A stretch of 22,368 nucleotides of DNA from Nocardioidaceae bacterium (lineage in GTDB: Bacteria; Actinomycetota; Actinomycetes; Propionibacteriales; Nocardioidaceae). Position numbers and translations under genes: made by a program. Positions 15,312-22,368 of this stretch are shown here, piece by piece (position 1 is the stretch's first letter; each line of letters begins with the position of its first letter). The notes beneath the pieces were generated by a model. That model did no database searches. It saw only the letters and a list, made by a program, of their open reading frames with translations, and had not been told where the DNA came from. The stretch covers positions 1 through 22,368 of the forward strand of contig JACCUS010000078.1 in assembly GCA_013811715.1 (NCBI GenBank), read 5' to 3'.

Positions 15312-15425
15312 CAACGATCCGACGGTGGCGGGGTTCCGATCCCGCACCGGTCGGATCGTTGAGGGGCCGGCGGACCAACGATCCGACGGTGGCGGGGTTC
15401 CGACCCCGCACCGGTCGGATCGTTG
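15312..15425. repeat. Two tandem copies of a 50-bp hairpin element
   Basis: Copies at 15312-15361 and 15376-15425 differ at one base (T15340 versus C15404), with a 64-bp period. Each copy is itself an inverted repeat: CAACGATCCGAC pairs with GTCGGATCGTTG, and the stem can continue inward through GGTG/CACC and GCGGG/CCCGC with small bulges. They occupy the gap between the sucD stop and the perM-like start. They may terminate sucCD, or be REP-like elements. No T-tracts follow. Confidence 0.92.
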
Positions 15426-15448
15426 AGCAGCAGGAGGATGGGTCTCGC

Positions 15449-15508
15449 GCGACCGGCGCAGACGCGACCGGCGGAGAGGCGCCCGGCGGAGAGGCGCCCG
15501 GCGCTACT
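15449..15508. repeat. 15-bp tandem repeat, about four units, abutting sucD
   Basis: Units at 15449, 15464, 15479 and 15494 share the pattern GCG(A/C)CCGGCGGAGAG. The first carries a variant end, and the last runs into the sucD stop codon (15504-15506). The array is non-coding on the minus strand after the sucD stop. It probably arose by slippage in GC-rich DNA. Confidence 0.75.
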
Positions 15509-16388
15509 GGCCTCGCAGCAGCTCGCGCACCCGCTCGGCGGTCTCCGACGGCGTCTTGCCTACCTTGACACCGGCCGCCTCTAGGGCGTCCTTCTTGGCC
15601 TCGGCCGTCCCCGACGAGCCTGACACGATGGCGCCGGCGTGACCCATGGTCTTGCCTTCGGGTGCGGTGAACCCCGCGACGTACCCGACGACGGGCTTGG
15701 TGATGTTGTCCTTGATGTACTCCGCCGCGCGCTCCTCGGCGTCGCCGCCGATCTCCCCGATCATCACGATCACGTCGGTGTCGGGGTCGTCCTGGAACGC
15801 CTGCACAGCGTCGATGTGAGTGGTGCCGATGATCGGGTCGCCACCGATGCCGACGGCGGAGGAGAAGCCGAAGTCGCGTAGCTCGTACATCATCTGGTAG
15901 GGCAGCGTGCCGGACTTGGAGACGAGCCCGATCCTCCCCGCCTGGGTGATGTCGGCCGGGATGATGCCGGCGTTGGACTTGCCGGGGCTGATCAGGCCGG
16001 GACAGTTAGGCCCGATGATGCGCGAGGTGCCCTTGGACTGGGCGTAGGCGAAGAACTCAGCGGTGTCCCTGACCGGTATGCCCTCGGTGATCACCACGAT
16101 CAGCGGGATCGCCGCGTCGACGGACTCCACGACTGCCGCCTTGGCGAACTTCGGCGGCACGAAGACCACCGAGACATTCGCGCCGGCTGCCTCCACGGCC
16201 TCGGTCACCGAACCGAACACGGCCACGGTGGCACCCTCGAAGTCGACCGATTGCCCGCCCTTGCCGGGGGTCACACCTCCAACCACCGCGGTGCCCGACC
16301 TGAGCATCCGCTGCGTGTGCTTGGAGCCCTCCGAGCCGGTCATCCCCTGAACGATGACTTTGCTGTTCTCGGTCAAGAAGATGGCCAT
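15504..16388 (-). CDS. sucD: Succinate-CoA ligase, alpha subunit
   Basis: The product is 294 aa. With SucC it couples succinyl-CoA hydrolysis to NTP formation in the TCA cycle. The CoA-binding Rossmann part has VIVQGMTGSEG (11-21), the linker has GPNCPGLISPG (126-136), and the phosphohistidine is H250 in GHAGAIVSG. The ATG at 16388 overlaps the sucC stop by one base (TGATG), so translation is coupled. The stop TAG lies in the last unit of a 15-bp tandem repeat. The tandem 50-bp hairpins further downstream may end the transcript. Confidence 0.97.
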   Translation of the reverse strand: MAIFLTENSKVIVQGMTGSEGSKHTQRMLRSGTAVVGGVTPGKGGQSVDFEGATVAVFGSVTEAVEAAGANVSVVFVPPKFAKAAVVESVDAAIPLIVVITEGIPVRDTAEFFAYAQSKGTSRIIGPNCPGLISPGKSNAGIIPADITQAGRIGLVSKSGTLPYQMMYELRDFGFSSAVGIGGDPIIGTTHIDAVQAFQDDPDTDVIVMIGEIGGDAEERAAEYIKDNITKPVVGYVAGFTAPEGKTMGHAGAIVSGSSGTAEAKKDALEAAGVKVGKTPSETAERVRELLRGQ

Positions 16389-17593
16389 CAGTCCGTCCTT
16401 CCCGGCTCCGACGAGCTCAGCGCTGCCAGCTCGGCGGCACGAGCCGCGGCGCCGTCCATCGTGTCGACCATCGTGACCAACGGGTGATCGGCGTCGGACA
16501 AGATCCGTCGACCCTCCTCGACGTTGTTGCCGTCCAGTCGTACGACGAGGGGTTTGTTCGCCTCGTCACCCAGCAACTGCAGCGCATGCACGATGCCGTT
16601 GGCGACCGCGTCACATGCGGTGATGCCGCCGAAGACGTTGACGAACACGCTCTTCACCTGCGGGTCGCCGAGGACGATGTGCAGCCCGTCGGCCATCACC
16701 TCTGCCGAAGCGCCGCCACCGATGTCGAGGAAGTTGGCGGGTTTGACGCCGGTACCATCCGGGCCAGGGCGCGCCTCACCGGCGTACGCGACGACATCGA
16801 GGGTCGACATGACCAGGCCGGCGCCGTTGCCGATGATGCCGACCTCGCCGTCGAGCTTGACGTAGTTGAGGCCCTTGGCCTGAGCGTCGGCCTCGAGCGC
16901 GTCGGTGTCGGCCCTGTCCTGAAAGGCGGCGTGCTCGGGGTGGCGGAAGTCGGCGTTGTCGTCGAGCGTGATCTTGCCGTCGAGCGCCTCGAGGTGCCCG
17001 TCGCCGAGCCGCACCAGCGGGTTGACCTCGACCAACGAGGCGTCCTCCTCGACGAAGACGTTCCACAGCTTGCCGACGACAACGGCGGCCTCGTCGGCGA
17101 TCTCAGCGGGAAACCGCGTCGCCGCGACGATCTCGCGTGCCTTCGCCTCGTCGACGCCGACGAGCGGGTCGATCGCGACCTTGGCGACGGCGTCCGGGTT
17201 GGCTTGCGCCACTTCCTCGATCTCGATTCCGCCCTCGATGCTGGCGATGCACAGGAACTGGCGGGCCGCCCGGTCGACCAGGAACGAGAAGTAGTACTCG
17301 TCGGCGATGTCGGCCGTGGGAGCGAGCAGGACACGGTGAACGGTGTGTCCTTTGATGTCCATGCCGAGGATCTCACCGGCCCTCGCGACTGCCTCGTCCG
17401 GGTTCTCCGCGAGCTTGACGCCACCCGCCTTGCCCCGGCCACCGGCTTTGACCTGTGCCTTCACGACGACGCGGCCGCCCAGCTTGTCCGCGGCGGCCCG
17501 GGCATCCTCTGCGTTCTCCAAGACGGCGCCCAACGTCACGGGCACGTCATGCTTGGCGAAGAGCTCCTTCGCCTGGTACTCCATCAAGTCCAC
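16388..17593 (-). CDS. sucC: Succinate-CoA ligase, ADP/GDP-forming, beta subunit
   Basis: The product is 401 aa, close to the usual 388-400. It has the ATP-grasp domain that binds nucleotide and, in its C-terminal domain, contacts CoA and SucD. Clear features are the start MEYQAKELFAKHDVPV, the nucleotide loop VVVKAQVKAGGRGKAGGVKL (42-61), VEVNPL, a metal-binding LDGKITLDDNA, and the C-terminal FVNVFGGITACDAVANGIV. The GTG at 17593 has AGAGG about 8 nt upstream. An ATG at 17584, three codons in, is an alternative. sucC is the first gene of the sucCD pair. A possible -10 TAGGCT lies upstream but no matching -35 is evident. The B12-binding gene lies 115 nt upstream on the same strand and may be in the same unit. 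Confidence 0.97.
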   Translation of the reverse strand: MDLMEYQAKELFAKHDVPVTLGAVLENAEDARAAADKLGGRVVVKAQVKAGGRGKAGGVKLAENPDEAVARAGEILGMDIKGHTVHRVLLAPTADIADEYYFSFLVDRAARQFLCIASIEGGIEIEEVAQANPDAVAKVAIDPLVGVDEAKAREIVAATRFPAEIADEAAVVVGKLWNVFVEEDASLVEVNPLVRLGDGHLEALDGKITLDDNADFRHPEHAAFQDRADTDALEADAQAKGLNYVKLDGEVGIIGNGAGLVMSTLDVVAYAGEARPGPDGTGVKPANFLDIGGGASAEVMADGLHIVLGDPQVKSVFVNVFGGITACDAVANGIVHALQLLGDEANKPLVVRLDGNNVEEGRRILSDADHPLVTMVDTMDGAAARAAELAALSSSEPGRTD

Positions 17594-17708
17594 GGTTGGC
17601 CTCTAGCATCCGGTCGGCGTCAGAAGAGTCTGTCGGAGCCTAGCCACGACCAGCGAGGTTGGCAGACTCGGGGGTGCCGCTTGTCAGATGCTTCGCGGGT
17701 GTCTCGGG

Positions 17709-18107
17709 TCACCGGCTTTGAGCCAAGGCGTTGGTGACCCAGGTGACGACGTCTTGGGTCCTGGTGCCGGGGGTGAAGATCTTTGCGACCCCGGCCTGTT
17801 CCAACAGCGGGATGTCAGCCTCGGGGATGATGCCGCCCCCGAAGACCACGATGTCTTCGGCGTCGCGGGCAGCCAACAACTCGAGCAACTTCTTGAACAG
17901 TGTCATATGCGCGCCAGACAGCACCGAGAGACCGATGATGTCGGCGTCCTCCTGGATCGCGGTGTCGACAATCTGCTCGGGAGTTTGGTGCAGGCCGGTG
18001 TAAATGACCTCCATGCCGGAATCCCGCAGCGCACGCGCGATCACCTTCGCGCCGCGATCGTGCCCGTCGAGCCCGGGCTTGGCGATCACAATGCGAATCG
18101 GAGCCAT
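17709..18107 (-). CDS. Stand-alone cobalamin-binding subunit of an acyl-CoA mutase
   Basis: The product is 132 aa. It is a B12-binding domain with the DxHxxG cobalt-ligand motif at D14-G-H16-D-R-G19, SVLSGAH at 61-67 and the GGGIIP loop at 90-95. It matches the C-terminal domain of methylmalonyl-CoA mutase or the small IcmB-type subunit of isobutyryl-CoA mutase. On its own it needs a large catalytic subunit, which is not in this window. The ATG at 18107 is chosen. A TTG one codon upstream is in frame. AGGTGG lies about 13-15 nt before. It sits just upstream of sucC on the same strand, which fits a link from propionyl-CoA or branched-chain catabolism to succinyl-CoA. That link is an inference. 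Confidence 0.92.
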   Translation of the reverse strand: MAPIRIVIAKPGLDGHDRGAKVIARALRDSGMEVIYTGLHQTPEQIVDTAIQEDADIIGLSVLSGAHMTLFKKLLELLAARDAEDIVVFGGGIIPEADIPLLEQAGVAKIFTPGTRTQDVVTWVTNALAQSR

Positions 18108-18295
18108 CAACTGCCCACCACCTCATTTGTGACGCGTCGCGGGCCGGTCCGCACGACGACATACACCCAAGCAGACTAACGGCAGCCCAGTCGTGCACCG
18201 CCGCACAGTCTGGGGTTTCTTGTTCCTTCACGGTTCCGCTACCCTCAGTTCTCGTTGTCTCCAACCGAGCCGTTCATTGGAAGGACCCCGCGAGC

Positions 18296-19213
18296 GTGTC
18301 GACGCTTCGTGCCGCACGGCACCGCGCCAGCAAGGCTGCCCCGAGGGCTCCGCGCCGCGACCGGCCTGCTGGTCGTCATCGGGCAACCCAGGAACCTCGT
18401 CCCATGGGCACCATCTCCCGAGTCTCGACGATCGGCGGCGCGGCCCTACTCGCGGCGGTCGTCGGGGCGGCAACAGCCGGCCAGTCGTTGTCCGTGGGCG
18501 AGGCTGCCGCTCCGACCAGTCCCGGCGATGACGGCGCGTACGTCGCCAACGTCTTGTCGGCCGCTCTTGAGGGTCGCGAGGCACCCCCTGTCAGCCGGTC
18601 GGGACTTCGCCCGCGTGTCGACCAAGCAGGCACCGAACCGCGCAATAGCGCGCGGCGCGGGCAGGAACTGCGCAAAGCCGAACTGCGCCAACGGGAGCTG
18701 CGCAAAGCGGAACTACGCCAGAGGGAGCTGCACAAAGCGAAACTGCGCGAGGCGGCGAAGATCCAGGCAGCAAAGCGCGCCGAGAAGCTGCGGGTAGCCC
18801 GCGCCGACATGTGGGTCTTGCCCACGAGCAAGTACCACGTCTCCGGCGTGTTCGGGGAGGCCGGCCCTTACTGGTCCTCCGGCTACCACACCGGCATCGA
18901 CCTCGCGGCCGGCTACGGAACGCCGGCGTTCGCGGTGACCAACGGCGTGGTGGCGCGCAGCGGCTGGGACGGCGCCTACGGCTACCAGGTCCGGCTGCGA
19001 CTCGGGAACGGCGACGAGGTCTGGTACAGCCACCTCAGCTCGATCGACGTGACGTCTGGCGAGTCCGTGGCCAAGGGGCAGCGGCTCGGCCGCATCGGCG
19101 ACACCGGCAATGCGTTCGGTTACCACCTGCACCTGGAGTACCGCCTCGCCACTGATCTCGACACCGGTGTCGACCCGGAGCCGCACTTCGTCGAGCACGA
19201 CGCTCCGCTGTAA
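18296..19213 (+). CDS. M23 family metallopeptidase (LytM-like)
   Basis: The product is 305 aa from GTG 18296, which has GGAAGGA about 10 nt upstream. A basic N-terminus of 36 residues is followed by a hydrophobic segment (about 46-62) that is either a signal peptide or an anchor. A charged coiled segment at 124-153 consists of three 10-residue repeats. The catalytic LytM/M23 domain is at about 171-295, with zinc ligands H198 and D202 (YHTGIDLA) and H279 in GYHLHLE, and H246 (YSHLS) and H277 also present. The protein probably acts on peptidoglycan cross-links or stems outside the cell. The coil resembles the regulatory hairpin of EnvC/NlpD-like proteins in layout. It is divergent from the B12 gene and 71 nt before pcrA on the same strand. 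The Rv0950c neighbourhood is similar. Confidence 0.92.
   Translation: MSTLRAARHRASKAAPRAPRRDRPAGRHRATQEPRPMGTISRVSTIGGAALLAAVVGAATAGQSLSVGEAAAPTSPGDDGAYVANVLSAALEGREAPPVSRSGLRPRVDQAGTEPRNSARRGQELRKAELRQRELRKAELRQRELHKAKLREAAKIQAAKRAEKLRVARADMWVLPTSKYHVSGVFGEAGPYWSSGYHTGIDLAAGYGTPAFAVTNGVVARSGWDGAYGYQVRLRLGNGDEVWYSHLSSIDVTSGESVAKGQRLGRIGDTGNAFGYHLHLEYRLATDLDTGVDPEPHFVEHDAPL
18665..18754 (+). repeat. Three in-frame 30-bp tandem repeats (10-residue coil units)
   Basis: Units start at 18665, 18695 and 18725, each beginning GA(A/G)CTGC(G/A)CAAAGC. They encode ELRKAELRQR, ELRKAELRQR and ELHKAKLREA. The units have diverged mostly at synonymous positions, and the protein repeat is nearly exact between the first two. 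It lies between the membrane segment and the peptidase domain of the M23 protein. Confidence 0.85.
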
Positions 19214-19284
19214 CCGTCACCGTCTCCACGACGGGCGTCGCTTGCCCGTGGCTGTCTGCTCCGACACGTAGCATGTGAGACGAC

Positions 19285-21708
19285 ATGTCTGCACTGCTCC
19301 CGCTGCCTCCGCTGGCCGATCCCGACCGTGTGCCCGAGGTGCCCGCGGATCCGCGTCGACGGCGACGTCCCACGCCATCCGAGCTGCTGGAGGGCCTGAA
19401 CGACTCCCAGCGGTCGGCCGTGACCCACGAGGGCTCGGCGTTGCTCGTGGTGGCCGGCGCAGGGTCAGGCAAGACGCGTGTGCTCACGCGCCGGATCGCC
19501 TGGCTGCTGGCCGAGCGGGGAGCACACCCCGGCTCGATCCTCGCGATCACGTTCACCAACAAGGCCGCCACCGAGATGCGCGAACGGGTCCACGAACTCG
19601 TCGGCGGACGCGCCAAGATCATGTGGGTGTCCACCTTCCACTCCTCCTGCGTTCGCGTGCTGCGCAAAGAGGTCACGCGCCTCGGCTACCGCTCCAACTT
19701 CTCGATCTACGACGACGCCGACTCGCGCCGGCTGATGGGGTTGGTGTGTCGCGACCTCGACCTCGACCAGAAGCGCTACAACCCGCGCGCCGTGCTCAAC
19801 TGGGTCAGCAACCACAAGAACGAGCTGCACGACCCCGAGGCGGCCACGGCCAATGCGCAGAACCACCTCGAGCGCACCTTCGCCGAGTGCTACACGGTCT
19901 ACCAGGCCAGGCTGCGAGAGGCGAACGCACTCGACTTCGACGACCTCATCATGACGACCGTCCACCTGCTTCAGGCGTTTCCCGACGTGCGCGAGACCTA
20001 TCGGCGCCGGTTCCGGCATGTCCTCGTCGATGAGTACCAAGACACCAACCACGCGCAGTACGTCCTGGTCCGGGAGTTGTGCGGCCCCGGTTCCACGCGC
20101 CGTACCGTCGATGGCGACCTGGTCGGTGCCGCCGAGGGGGCGCCCGGATCGCCCGCGGCAGAGCCGGCGGAACTGATGGTCGTGGGCGACGCCGACCAGT
20201 CGATCTATGCGTTCCGCGGCGCCAGCATCCGCAACATCATGCAGTTCGAGCAGGACTTCCCGAACGCGACGACCGTCTTGCTGGAGCAGAACTACCGGTC
20301 GACGCAGACCATCTTGAGTGCTGCCAACGCGGTGATCAAGCAGAACTCGGGCCGCAAGTCGAAGAACCTGTGGTCCGATGCCGGCGCCGGCGAGCGCATC
20401 ACCGGCTATGTCGCAGACAACGAGCACGACGAGGCCCAGTTCGTCGCCGAGGAGATCGACCGGCTGACCGACGACGGCCTGGCGAAGCCTACCGACGTGG
20501 CAGTCTTCTACCGCACCAACGCGCAGAGCCGAGTCTTCGAAGAGGTCTTCATCCGGGTGGGACTGCCCTACAAGGTGGTCGGAGGTGTGCGCTTCTACGA
20601 GCGCCGGGAGGTCCGTGACGCGCTGGCCTACCTGCGCATGCTCGACAACCCCGACGACACCGTCTCGCTGCGCCGCATTCTCAACACCCCCAAGCGCGGC
20701 ATCGGTGACCGGGCGGAGGCCTGCGTCGACGTGCTCGCCCAGCGCACCAAGACGTCGTACTGGCAAGCCTTGCGCGACGCCGTCGACGCGCCGGGCATCG
20801 CCACCCGGTCGCTGCGGAACATCGAGGCTTTCGTCGAGGTGATCGCAGGGTTGCAGCAGCTGGTGGCCGACCGCGCGCGTCCCGACGACATCCTCGACGC
20901 CGTCCTCGACCGGTCGGGCATGCTGGCTGAGCTGGAGGCGTCGACCGACCCCCAGGACGAGACCCGCATGGAAAACCTCGGTGAGCTGCTCGCTGTCGCA
21001 CGCGAGTTCGCCGACGAGCGTGACGGCGCCACCTTGGGCGACTTCCTCGAGCGGGTGGCCCTGGTGGCCGACTCCGACCAGATCCCCGACGAGGACGAGT
21101 CCGGCGGCGTCGTCACGCTGATGACGCTCCACACCGCGAAAGGTCTGGAGTTCCCGGTGGTCTTCTTGACCGGGCTCGAGGACGGTGTGTTCCCCCACGC
21201 GCGATCCCTCGGCGACCAGCCCGAGCTGGAGGAGGAACGCCGGCTTGCTTATGTCGGGCTGACCCGCGCCAGGCAGCGGCTCTACGTCTCACGTGCGCTC
21301 GTGCGATCGGCGTGGGGCGCGCCGCAGCACAACCCCGCGTCACGCTTCCTCGCCGAGCTGCCCGCGCCGCTGGTCGACTGGAGGCGCACCGAGGCCGACC
21401 AGGCGTCCTGGGGCAGCTCGTCCGCATCGACGCGGTACGCCGGCTCCGGCGGGTACATCCCCACCCGCCAGGCCGCGACCGCCGTACGACGGGCGGCGCC
21501 GCACCTGCCGTCCGCCAAGCCCACCGCCGGCACCCGACCGGTGCCGTCGTTGGCGCCCGGTGACCGGGTGGCCCATGACACCTTCGGGATGGGGACTGTC
21601 GTCACGGTAGAGGGGCAGGCCGACAAGGCGATCGCCTCCGTCGACTTCGGCTCGATCGGCGTGAAGCGGTTGTTGCTGCGCTACTCCCCGGTCGAGAAGC
21701 TCCAGTGA
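19285..21708 (+). CDS. pcrA: ATP-dependent DNA helicase PcrA/UvrD1
   Basis: The product is 807 aa, a superfamily 1A 3'-5' helicase acting in repair and transcription-coupled processes. Motifs appear in order: Q-motif LNDSQRSAV (38-46), Walker A AGAGSGKT (57-64), TFTNKAA (89-95), DEYQD (249-253), GDADQSIYAFRGA (301-313), QNYRST, TLHTAKGLEFPVVF and YVGLTRAR. A 30-residue Gly/Ala/Pro-rich insert (about 267-296) lies between motifs II and III. The C-terminus (PSLAPGDRVAHDTFGMGTVV and on) fits the Tudor-like domain that contacts RNA polymerase. The ATG at 19285 is preceded by GAGA and by a TAGCAT -10-like element (19269-19274), so the leader is very short. It is followed by a methyltransferase gene. 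Confidence 0.97.
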   Translation: MSALLPLPPLADPDRVPEVPADPRRRRRPTPSELLEGLNDSQRSAVTHEGSALLVVAGAGSGKTRVLTRRIAWLLAERGAHPGSILAITFTNKAATEMRERVHELVGGRAKIMWVSTFHSSCVRVLRKEVTRLGYRSNFSIYDDADSRRLMGLVCRDLDLDQKRYNPRAVLNWVSNHKNELHDPEAATANAQNHLERTFAECYTVYQARLREANALDFDDLIMTTVHLLQAFPDVRETYRRRFRHVLVDEYQDTNHAQYVLVRELCGPGSTRRTVDGDLVGAAEGAPGSPAAEPAELMVVGDADQSIYAFRGASIRNIMQFEQDFPNATTVLLEQNYRSTQTILSAANAVIKQNSGRKSKNLWSDAGAGERITGYVADNEHDEAQFVAEEIDRLTDDGLAKPTDVAVFYRTNAQSRVFEEVFIRVGLPYKVVGGVRFYERREVRDALAYLRMLDNPDDTVSLRRILNTPKRGIGDRAEACVDVLAQRTKTSYWQALRDAVDAPGIATRSLRNIEAFVEVIAGLQQLVADRARPDDILDAVLDRSGMLAELEASTDPQDETRMENLGELLAVAREFADERDGATLGDFLERVALVADSDQIPDEDESGGVVTLMTLHTAKGLEFPVVFLTGLEDGVFPHARSLGDQPELEEERRLAYVGLTRARQRLYVSRALVRSAWGAPQHNPASRFLAELPAPLVDWRRTEADQASWGSSSASTRYAGSGGYIPTRQAATAVRRAAPHLPSAKPTAGTRPVPSLAPGDRVAHDTFGMGTVVTVEGQADKAIASVDFGSIGVKRLLLRYSPVEKLQ

Positions 21709-21751
21709 CCCGCGCTACCAGCCGACGCCCTCCGGTCCGGAGGTGACGCTG

Positions 21752-22368
21752 GTGCGAGTGGTCGACCTGGAGTCACGGCTGCGGGCGGCCGGCTGCGTCT
21801 TCGCGGAGGACGAGGCGGCGGCCTTGGTGGAGGCGTTCGGCGCCCCCGAAGAGCTCGAGGTCGCCGTTGCCAGGCGAGAGTCCGGCGAGCCGCTGGAGTA
21901 TGTCGTGGGCTACGCCCGCTTCGACGGCCTGCGGATCCGGCTCCTGCCGGGAGTGTTCGTTCCACGGCCACGAGCCGAGCCGCTCGTCTGGGCGGCATCT
22001 CGTGAGCTGCGCAGGCGACGCGGGGCTGCCAGGGCGCTCGACTTGGGCTGTGGGTCCGGGGCTCTCGCCGCCGCCTTGGCGGCTCGGGCCGGCTTTGCTG
22101 AGATCATCGCCACCGACATCGACCCGCGGGCAGTCCAGTGCGCCCGACTCAATGCCGCCCGGTGGGCGTACACGGTGCTTTCCGGGGACTGGTTCTGCGG
22201 GCTACCGGCCGAGTGCCGTGCCGGCTTCAACGTCGTGGTGGCCTACCTGCCGCACGTGCCTGCTGCCGATCTGGCCGGGCTGCCCCGTGACTACCGCGAG
22301 GCCGAGCCTGGGCTCAGTGTGCATGGCGGCCCGGACGGGCTGGACCCGTTGCGCCGGGTGCTGACCGA
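21752..22368 (+). CDS. PrmC-like N5-glutamine methyltransferase, partial, with degenerate NPPY
   Basis: The frame is open to the window end and shows 205 residues. The start GTG at 21752 has GGAGGTG six nt upstream. An alternative GTG at 21743 would add three residues. GEPLEYVVG (46-53) and FVPRPRAEPLV (69-79) match the HemK/PrmC N-terminal and linker segments. LDLGCGSGALAAAL (96-109) is the SAM loop, and ATDIDPRAVQCARLN follows. The catalytic NPPY position reads VVAYLPHVP (162-170): the Asn is replaced and the Tyr is moved. The remainder (EAEPGLSVHGGPDGLDPLRRV) aligns with the family. It is probably a paralogue of PrmC in the putative glutamine-methyltransferase group rather than PrmC itself, perhaps with altered or lost activity. 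Confidence 0.82.
   Translation, partial: MRVVDLESRLRAAGCVFAEDEAAALVEAFGAPEELEVAVARRESGEPLEYVVGYARFDGLRIRLLPGVFVPRPRAEPLVWAASRELRRRRGAARALDLGCGSGALAAALAARAGFAEIIATDIDPRAVQCARLNAARWAYTVLSGDWFCGLPAECRAGFNVVVAYLPHVPAADLAGLPRDYREAEPGLSVHGGPDGLDPLRRVLT

Noticed and set aside
15243..15347. Longer N-terminus of the perM-like protein
   Set aside because: The extension would be encoded partly by the palindromic repeat, has no ribosome site, and precedes a good ATG at 15242.
15312..15425. Possible mini CRISPR array
   Set aside because: There are only two copies, the repeat is a 50-bp near-perfect palindrome, the spacer is only 14 bp, and no cas genes are nearby.
16484..17737. 417-codon open frame on the plus strand over sucC
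   Set aside because: It mirrors the sucC codons. The product is Asp/Val/Arg-rich without recognisable motifs.
18108..18295. Possible c-di-AMP riboswitch before the M23 peptidase gene
   Set aside because: Cell-wall hydrolase genes of actinobacteria often carry one, but I could not find the conserved core segments, and the gap is short and shared with a divergent promoter.
19226..19251. Hairpin between the M23 gene and pcrA as a terminator
   Set aside because: Only a 6-bp stem (ACGGGC/GCCCGT) with a 7-nt loop and no T-run. Too weak to call.
19465..21198. 577-codon open frame on the minus strand within pcrA
   Set aside because: It is antisense to a complete helicase with all motifs. It has no domain of its own and no ribosome site.

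Overview
The window is high-GC DNA with short intergenic gaps, many GTG starts and 1-4 nt stop/start overlaps. The gene families (DUF3017, PerM/DUF6350, DUF2231, actinobacterial PcrA, human-type NADP-IDH) point to an actinomycete. My best guess is Propionibacteriales/Nocardioidaceae, inferred from gene content only. Much of the right half is an ordinary housekeeping neighbourhood. From memory, the set pcrA/uvrD1, an M23 peptidase, sucC, sucD, perM, purN, purH resembles the M. tuberculosis Rv0949-Rv0957 region, although orientations differ here.

Layout. 1-135: tail of an unrecognised gene carrying a perfect 20-bp inverted repeat. 148-1759 (minus): an MscS-like conserved-TM-helix protein and a PRC-barrel/DUF2382 protein. 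1936-3150 (plus): an ECF sigma factor fused to a zinc-finger, membrane and extracytoplasmic segment. 3256-4392: galactokinase. 4524-4742: a small tail-anchored protein. 4693-5310 (minus): a PadR repressor, divergent from a lipoprotein alpha/beta hydrolase (5330-6157), with a PadR-type dyad between them. 6243-7463 (minus): icd. 7656-8240: a DUF2231 membrane protein. 8355-9347: mdh. 9363-10498 (minus): folD followed by DUF3017. 10561-11762: a DUF559 nuclease-like gene bracketed by two related hairpins. 11793-13972 (minus): purN-purH. 14022-15242 (minus): perM-like gene. 15312-15503: tandem hairpins and 15-bp repeats. 15504-17593 (minus): sucC-sucD. 17709-18107 (minus): a lone B12-binding mutase subunit. 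18296-19213: M23 peptidase. 19285-21708: pcrA. 21752-end: a PrmC-like methyltransferase cut by the window edge.

How the genes work together. Isocitrate dehydrogenase, malate dehydrogenase and succinyl-CoA ligase are three TCA-cycle enzymes. The B12-binding subunit may feed methylmalonyl-CoA-derived succinyl-CoA into the same cycle. FolD makes the 10-formyl-THF consumed by PurN and PurH. PcrA (DNA repair), PerM-like (cell division) and the M23 protein (cell wall) complete the housekeeping set.

The most unusual items are: the DUF559 gene bounded by four copies of one palindromic motif and lying against the orientation of both neighbours; the one-piece sigma/zinc-finger/membrane protein; the duplicated 50-bp hairpin upstream of the perM-like gene; the PadR dyad overlapping a start codon; and two terminator-like hairpins built from stop codons. 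No tRNA, rRNA, CRISPR array or canonical insertion sequence was seen.
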